This document shows positions 59,819-64,000 of a stretch of DNA of 64,000 nucleotides, piece by piece. The position numbers were made by a program, and so were the translations under genes. Source of the stretch: an uncultured Acidobacteriia bacterium. Lineage in GTDB: Bacteria; Acidobacteriota; Terriglobia; Bryobacterales; Bryobacteraceae. The notes beneath the pieces were generated by a model that was not told the origin of the DNA, ran no database searches, and was given only the letters and a program-made list of their open reading frames with translations. Where the stretch lies: positions 1 through 64,000 of the forward strand of contig CAIXXM010000051.1 of NCBI GenBank assembly GCA_903923395.1, given 5' to 3'. Position 1 is the first letter of the stretch, and each line of letters begins with the position of its first letter.

Positions 59819-60493
59819 CTATGCGGTTGGCTTGGCCCCGGTCACAGCGATCCACCCGCGCCGGCGGTTTTCCGCGATCTCGACCCCCTCATATCCGGCT
59901 GCCAAAAACAGTGCGCGGTGGTCGTCCCCACTCAAGCGGGATGAGCCCAGCTGTTTCATCACCGGTCCCAGTAAGGCATCGTGGCGCGCGCCCTTGTAGC
60001 TTTCCGTAACGACCATAAGGCGCCCGCTCGGCTTCAGCACGCGCAATATCTCTCTCATGTTGCCCTGTGGATGCGGCCAGTAATATTGGGTCTCAATGGC
60101 TGTCACAAGGTCGAATTTGTTGTCTGTAAACGGCAACCGGGACACCGAAGCCCGTTCCACGTGCACACGGCCTTCGGCAATCAGCCGTTTGTTATCCGCG
60201 TGCGAGGCTGCGACGCTTCCAGGCGCATAATCGATGCCGTAAGTCTGAATCGCCTGTTCCGCCAGCTTGTGGATCGTCCGCCCGCCGCCACAGCCTACGT
60301 CCAGCGCCGTAGCGCCCCCGGGAATCTTCAACTGCGCAAATGCCCAATCGGTCAGTGCCGCATGACTGCGGTTCATCAGCCACGCAAATAACCTCCCCGC
60401 GAAACGGTCAGGTTTCTTCACCTGGCGAATCAGGTAGGCCGCGAGACAAAGTTCCGCGGAATAACGCAGGGCAAGCAGGTAAGGGGAATGCAC
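59819..60493 (-). CDS. Class I SAM-dependent methyltransferase
   Basis: A 224-residue methyltransferase. Motif I is ATALDVGCGGGRTIHKLA (about residues 62-79), the acidic loop IYGIDYAPGS-like (YGIDYAPGSVAAS), and the post-motif LVTAIETQYYWPHPQGNMREILRVLKPSGRL. An N-terminal amphipathic stretch (LLALRYSAELCLAAYLIRQ) could sit on the membrane. The substrate is unknown. The start is GTG at 60493, with GGAG nine bases upstream. It is separated by 87 bp from greB on the same strand. Confidence 0.87.
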   Translation of the reverse strand: MHSPYLLALRYSAELCLAAYLIRQVKKPDRFAGRLFAWLMNRSHAALTDWAFAQLKIPGGATALDVGCGGGRTIHKLAEQAIQTYGIDYAPGSVAASHADNKRLIAEGRVHVERASVSRLPFTDNKFDLVTAIETQYYWPHPQGNMREILRVLKPSGRLMVVTESYKGARHDALLGPVMKQLGSSRLSGDDHRALFLAAGYEGVEIAENRRRGWIAVTGAKPTA

Positions 60494-60556
60494 GGACTTT
60501 CTCCGATCTGTGAATGCTGGTGAACTGTCCGATCATATGACAGCCACACGTGCCGG

Positions 60557-61025
60557 TCACCTCTGGAATTGGACAAATACCGGGGTGCTCTGCCATGTCC
60601 GGTGGCGAAGGAACGGAGCCCTTGAGTTATCCAATATCGACTGGCTGTTATCACACCCGGTGGTATTGGAGCGTGACTCTGCGTGTCCGAAAACGCGTTC
60701 CGGGTGTTTGCGGATATACCGAATCCATGCGTCGTAGATCACTGATTCTCCTGGTCCGCGGTTACCAAGCGCCGAAGCCCGGTGGTCGATTTCGTCAGCA
60801 CGTGCCTGCAAACCTGCTTGTTGCAGAATCTCGTACGGATCGCCGTCGCCCTCTTTATGGCGCGCCAACAGGGGCTCTGAGGCCAGGTGGAAGTCTACCA
60901 ATCGTTGCCGCAAACGTGCCATCGCCACTGTATGGATCTCCGGCCGCATAGGTCGTGAGGAGCCGGTTGACCTCTTCCATTACAACCGCGTCTTCCTTCA
61001 GAAGCATGGGACAAGGCGTATCCAT
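60557..61025 (-). pseudogene. Probable decayed gene in two overlapping frames
   Basis: Two frames overlap on the minus strand. The first, from an ATG at 61025 to a stop at 60855, begins MDTPCPMLLKEDAVVMEEV and loses coherence after about 37 residues. The second (ATG at 60949, stop at 60557) contains LVDFHLASEPLLARHKEGD, ADEIDHRASALGNRGPGESV and IYDAWIRYIRKHPERVFG, which look like real protein, then degenerates. Joining them by a frameshift near 60910 would give a roughly 115-residue charged protein. Family not recognised. It may be a broken hypothetical gene, or the second frame alone could be functional. Confidence 0.35.
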
Positions 61026-61110
61026 TTAGACCAGCATACTCGGGCGGCCATCCTTGCCAGTCATCCCAGAGGTAAGCACACGCGCCCTTGGAGCAACAGC
61101 ACCCCCCTGT

Positions 61111-62100
61111 TTACCGGGGAAGCGCATAATCGGAGGGCTTGAATTTGGCTTGCTCGAGGATCTCGGCTGGATATTCCGTAATCCCTTGGATCTCAGCACG
61201 GCGGTAGTAGACTTCGGCTCCTTCAGACTGCAATTGGATTTGTCCGGCGGTCAACGGATAGAGTGTCGGATCATGTGGCAGTTCGACGGCGGTGTTTCGC
61301 AGCACCTGCAGCACGTGGCCATTGACAACAAAGACCGCAGTTCTTCCCAGCGTATAAAGTTCCAGCGTGGTCCACTCTCCCATCGGAGACTCGTAGGAAC
61401 CGGGCAGATGTTTCACCCTCCCCTCCTTGCCCTTCTGCTTGAAATTCACCAGTTCACCGGCGGGGTCATACTGCATATGCCGCGGGTCGTTGGGATCGGC
61501 TTTGACGGGAACATCGGCATGTGTTCCCTGGAGGAAAAAGAGATCGGCGCAGTTCGTGTCTTCGATCTGAAACTCCAAGCTTCGTTTCCAGCAATGAAAG
61601 CTGCTCCCGGCAGCACCGTGCGGGCCGGTGCAATGAAACAGGAGGCCACTGTCGCGATGCGCCCGCTCCTTCGGCGGCCAGCGCAACTGCCCCCATTTCA
61701 CCTGCAGCCGAAGATGATAGTTCGAGAAAGAGGACAAGGTCGTCAGCCCGCCATAAACTTCACCGGTGATATAAACGACCGGCTCACCTAAAACCATCTC
61801 CACATGGAAGACATGTTTCGGATCGTTGTTCAGTCCATAGGGCTGGCCTTTCGATCTCACCTTGCCGCCGGTCGATTTATCCATATCGGCGTCATAAGCA
61901 GCGCCCATCCAAAGCTCCCACTGCGTTAGCTTTTGATCGAAGAGGGGCTGCCACTGTTTCGACAGGGTTCGGATTGGCGCGACTCCGAGATCTGGATTCG
62001 CAGGTGTTGGATCGGAGAGCAGGGAGCCGATTCCCAAGCCCCAGACCACCAAACTGATTCCTAACATCCGCGGGACTCTTGGAAATTTTGTGATTGTCAT
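61111..62100 (-). CDS. Exported DUF1080 (3-keto-disaccharide hydrolase) domain protein
   Basis: A 329-residue secreted protein with a signal peptide around MLGISLVVWGLGIGSLLS. The DUF1080 concanavalin-like domain covers about residues 45-320: WQPLFDQKLTQWELWMG, VYGGLTTLSSFSNYHLRLQV, HRDSGLLFHCTG, SLEFQIEDTNCADLFFL, WTTLELYTLGRTAVFVVNGH and AGQIQLQSEGAEVYYRRAEI. DUF1080 proteins, abundant in Acidobacteriota and Planctomycetes, include 3-keto-glycoside hydrolases. A group of GTGAAC half-sites lies about 65-90 bp upstream and may control it. It appears monocistronic. Confidence 0.88.
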   Translation of the reverse strand: MTITKFPRVPRMLGISLVVWGLGIGSLLSDPTPANPDLGVAPIRTLSKQWQPLFDQKLTQWELWMGAAYDADMDKSTGGKVRSKGQPYGLNNDPKHVFHVEMVLGEPVVYITGEVYGGLTTLSSFSNYHLRLQVKWGQLRWPPKERAHRDSGLLFHCTGPHGAAGSSFHCWKRSLEFQIEDTNCADLFFLQGTHADVPVKADPNDPRHMQYDPAGELVNFKQKGKEGRVKHLPGSYESPMGEWTTLELYTLGRTAVFVVNGHVLQVLRNTAVELPHDPTLYPLTAGQIQLQSEGAEVYYRRAEIQGITEYPAEILEQAKFKPSDYALPR

Positions 62101-62923
62101 CTTATTTAGGTCTGGCTGCCGCTGCTGGTCCAGTTGTAGAACACGATGATTGGCCGGTCAAGTAAGTTCACCGGTGAACTCACAGTGAACTGCCGGAGTT
62201 AAGAGTGGCTGACCGGGCTCCCAGGAATCAGGAAATGGTGGCGGCTGGTGCAAGCAGGAACGGCGAAGCGACAATCGCGCGAATCGTGCTGTCATTCCAC
62301 AGCTAGAACGCTACTCTGCTGTAGCTGGTGTCATATCGGCTCCCCCGCACTCGGCTGTTTCCAGCGAGAAATCCACGGGAATCGGCGGATCTTCCGTTCA
62401 AGAGAACACGCAGTGGTACCCACGGGCGAAGCAACCCGATCTTGCGTGCGTCGCCGCGGCGTCCTAAGTTCCCGCCCGCATGCCTCTTCTCGAAGAGTCA
62501 CTTCTACTCGGTCGGAGGAAGTGAATGCAGCGTCAAACACGCCGGGTAAAGCTTTTTGCTTGCCTTGTATCGAGTGAATCGTCGGAGCATTCTGCGGTGA
62601 TCCATCTTCGGACAGCGATATCGATACGGAAGCTTGATTGGCCGTTTCGAGTCGATTTTCGTGCCACAGGTTTCTTAATAGCGGACCACGGGTCAATCGG
62701 GGTGAGCGTCCGACGGCGCGCGGAATCAGCACGCGGAACTCCGCCCGACTTCTTTTGGGATCGAAACACTGCGTTTCAGAAGTAGGATGGACGACTGCAT
62801 TGAAAGCTAACACGATCAGGTTAACTCGACTCCTGGAGTTTCACTCGCACGAAGAATTCGAATCCACAGCGGGATCACAGCCCGCCAGGCTCATAACTGC
62901 AATGAAGTCTGTGCTGGTTTCCT
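62101..62923. other. Gene-poor region
   Basis: About 820 bp with no convincing gene on either strand. The open frames present have atypical composition and no recognisable motif. The only structured element I can point to is the GTTCAC/GTGAAC cluster at 62166-62191. Several restriction-like short palindromes occur, but none repeats. The region may be a relic of lost genes next to the tRNA pair, which are frequent integration sites, but no integrase or att duplication was seen. Confidence 0.5.
62166..62191. promoter_or_regulatory. Cluster of three GTGAAC half-sites (candidate operator)
   Basis: GTTCACCGGTGAAC at 62166-62179 is a perfect 14-bp palindrome, and a further GTGAACT starts at 62185, 11 bp (one helical turn) after the GTGAACT at 62174. 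The three half-sites lie 66-91 bp upstream of the DUF1080 start, a suitable distance for an activator or repressor. The binding protein is unknown. Confidence 0.45.
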
Positions 62924-62997
62924 TGGCTCCCCGACATGGATTCGAACCACGATTCACGCCTCCAAAGGGCGCTGTCCTACCGTTAGACGATCGGGGA
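62924..62997 (-). tRNA. tRNA-Gln(TTG)
   Basis: A complete 74-nt cloverleaf including the encoded CCA. The acceptor arm TCCCCGA pairs with TCGGGGA. The D arm is GTC...GAC, the anticodon stem GCGCC/GGCGT with loop CTTTGGA, and the anticodon TTG (bases 62963-62965 on the plus strand read CAA). The T arm is CGTGG/CCATG with loop TTCGAAT. Discriminator base is G. It decodes CAA/CAG. It is divergent from tRNA-Sec with a 57-bp gap. Confidence 0.97.
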
Positions 62998-63042
62998 GTG
63001 TCTTCGCTATTGCTCCGACAAGACCAGTTTAACCTACGCTGC

Positions 63043-63048
63043 TACAAT
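63043..63048 (+). promoter_or_regulatory. Candidate -10 box of selC
   Basis: TACAAT ends six bases before the first base of tRNA-Sec, so transcription would start at or near the mature 5' end. A GACA at 63017-63020 is the only -35-like element, and its spacing is long. Confidence 0.45.
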
Positions 63049-63054
63049 CACCAA

Positions 63055-63149
63055 GGAAGCCAGTCTTGGCCGGTGCTGGGTCCGGGCTTCAAACCCGGCG
63101 GGCGTCACTGAGTGTCGCTGGTGGGTTCGACTCCCACTGGCTTCCGCCA
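63055..63149 (+). tRNA. selC: tRNA-Sec(TCA)
   Basis: A 95-nt tRNA with the features of bacterial selenocysteine tRNA: an eight-pair acceptor stem (GGAAGCCA/TGGCTTCC), a long D arm, an anticodon arm TCCGGG-CTTCAAA-CCCGG with anticodon TCA, a long variable arm (about 63096-63120), a T arm GTGGGTTCGACTCCCAC, discriminator G and an encoded CCA. The length equals that of E. coli selC. It is charged with Ser, converted by SelA, and delivered to UGA codons by SelB. It lies 21 bp upstream of a DnaJ-domain gene. Confidence 0.97.
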
Positions 63150-63170
63150 AGCCTTTTCTATCCCGATCCA

Positions 63171-64000
63171 ATGCCCGACCAACCGACTCATGGCGACGTC
63201 ACCTACTACGACCAGCTCGGGGTCGAACGCACCGCCACCACTGAAGAAATTCGCCGTGCTTACCGCAGTCTCGTCAAAATCCTGCACCCTGATCACCAGA
63301 CGGATCCGGAACTCAAACAAGCCGCCGAAAAGCAACTGCTCCGCCTTAACCGGATGCACTCTGTCCTCTGTGACCCCACCCAAAGGGCAGCCTATGACCA
63401 GTACCTCGTAGACGAAGTTGCCCCTCCGATTCCAGTCGAGGAGGATGACCACAAAGTCAAACTCCGCAAATTCCTCATCCGCGCTGGTTTCCTCGCCGCT
63501 GCCCTGATGACGCTCGCTCTGATCTTCTGGCTTGGGTCGCAGAGCTCACCCTCGGAAATTCCCTCCACCCCTGTTGGGAAACAGACTGCTGCCAGAGGCG
63601 CGGAACTGGACAACCTTCGCAAACAATTGCAGCAAACCACCAAAGAGCGCGACCAGGCCAGAGCCGAGCTGGCGCAATTCCGCACCCCTGTCCGCACCGG
63701 ACTCACAACAGGAAGAGTGCAGTTCCCGCCCCTGCCCGTCGGCCAGAGCAAGCCCGCAGTGCCCGTGATGACGGAACTTCCCGCCACGGCCGCCGCCATG
63801 CCGCAACTGCCGGTTCCTCCTCCCGCTTTGCCGGATGCAGCAGCCCAGCCTGTTACCAGAAAGCTGGCCGGACTCTGGATTTATGTCCGCCCCAAAGAAG
63901 GCCAGCGCAATGAGAACAAGCTGCTCTATCTGCCCGAGTTCATTGAAATGACCATCAAAGATGACAACGGCAATCTGCACGGGAAATACCGGGCCCGCTA
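63171..64000 (+). CDS. DnaJ-domain protein with a central membrane anchor (C-terminus beyond window)
   Basis: At least 276 residues, running off the right edge. The N-terminal J domain (residues about 10-75) has TYYDQLGVERTATTEEIRRA, the HPD motif at residues 39-41 (LHPDHQTD) and CDPTQRAAYDQYL. A membrane helix follows at about 98-119 (FLIRAGFLAALMTLALIFW), then a short coiled coil (ELDNLRKQLQQTTKERDQAR) and a Pro-rich linker. A final domain starts GLWIYVRPKEGQRNENKLLY and resembles a beta-sandwich. It is predicted to recruit DnaK at the membrane. The start lies 21 bp after selC and may be served by its promoter. Confidence 0.85.
   Translation, partial: MPDQPTHGDVTYYDQLGVERTATTEEIRRAYRSLVKILHPDHQTDPELKQAAEKQLLRLNRMHSVLCDPTQRAAYDQYLVDEVAPPIPVEEDDHKVKLRKFLIRAGFLAAALMTLALIFWLGSQSSPSEIPSTPVGKQTAARGAELDNLRKQLQQTTKERDQARAELAQFRTPVRTGLTTGRVQFPPLPVGQSKPAVPVMTELPATAAAMPQLPVPPPALPDAAAQPVTRKLAGLWIYVRPKEGQRNENKLLYLPEFIEMTIKDDNGNLHGKYRAR

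Noticed and set aside
62331-62813. A 160-codon minus-strand frame in the gene-poor region
   Set aside because: The predicted protein is Arg/Ser/Pro-rich without regular structure or motifs, and no ribosome site or promoter is evident.
62101-63149. tRNA-associated genomic island or attachment site
   Set aside because: No integrase gene and no duplicated tRNA 3' end were found within the window.

Overview
The window looks like a chromosomal segment of an Acidobacteriota genome, most likely a Bryobacterales (Solibacter/Bryobacter-type) soil bacterium. The grounds are a moderately high GC content, three very large Oar-type TonB-dependent receptors with an N-terminal carboxypeptidase-regulatory domain, a sortilin-like propeller protein ending in a Solibacter-type C-terminal domain (TIGR03437-like), many secreted hydrolases, and short-leader promoters in which a TATA-like box sits 6-8 nt before the start codon. 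No phage, transposase, CRISPR array or conjugative gene was seen. The taxonomic placement is inferred from family content, not from a marker gene.

Layout. 1-5.2 kb: a GMC-type dehydrogenase with its small subunit (cut by the left edge), a DJ-1/PfpI protein, an O-antigen-ligase-like protein, and the envelope pair uppS-cdsA. 5.2-12.5 kb: an Fe-S photolyase-like protein with an SRPBCC partner, a class C serine hydrolase, an SDR-thiolase pair and an M28 peptidase. 12.6-16.5 kb: a small protein coupled to a DUF2335 membrane protein, then the propeller protein. 16.5-29.3 kb: a plant-polysaccharide region with a Gfo/Idh/MocA oxidoreductase, an esterase, a PL4-like rhamnogalacturonan lyase, a TonB-type receptor gene broken by one base in a T7 run, an acetyl-esterase-like hydrolase and a beta-helix protein. 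A three-gene TadE/TadE/TadG set is embedded in it, and two identical 16-bp palindromes lie directly before the receptor gene. 29.3-30.2 kb: two VOC proteins.

30.2-34.8 kb (minus strand): the most unusual block. A compact operon encodes two related small Cys/His-rich exported proteins, an Asp-box (sialidase-like) propeller with a CxCC motif, and a large TonB-type receptor. I propose, as inference only, a metal (possibly copper) capture or sensing system. 34.9-40.5 kb: a fasciclin-domain protein, hypothetical proteins, a TIM-barrel isomerase, and a PQQ-type dehydrogenase paired with a diheme cytochrome c. 40.7-46.4 kb: another TonB-type receptor, then a cupredoxin-like lipoprotein, cyoE/ctaB and a SCO protein, which together are a cytochrome-oxidase maturation set without the oxidase. 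46.4-54.7 kb: a cyclase-family protein, a CGNR zinc-finger regulator divergent from a hydrolase-membrane protein pair, a methyltransferase, a large multi-domain putative glycoside hydrolase, and a radical SAM/SPASM protein.

54.7-64 kb: an intergenic 75-bp direct repeat, an SNF2/SWIM helicase, a 3-hydroxyisobutyrate-dehydrogenase-like protein, greB, a methyltransferase, a probable decayed gene, a DUF1080 protein, a gene-poor 0.8-kb stretch with a candidate operator, and divergent tRNA-Gln(TTG) and tRNA-Sec (selC) genes. The segment ends in a membrane-anchored DnaJ-domain protein cut by the right edge. selC implies that the organism makes selenoproteins, but none was recognised in this window.
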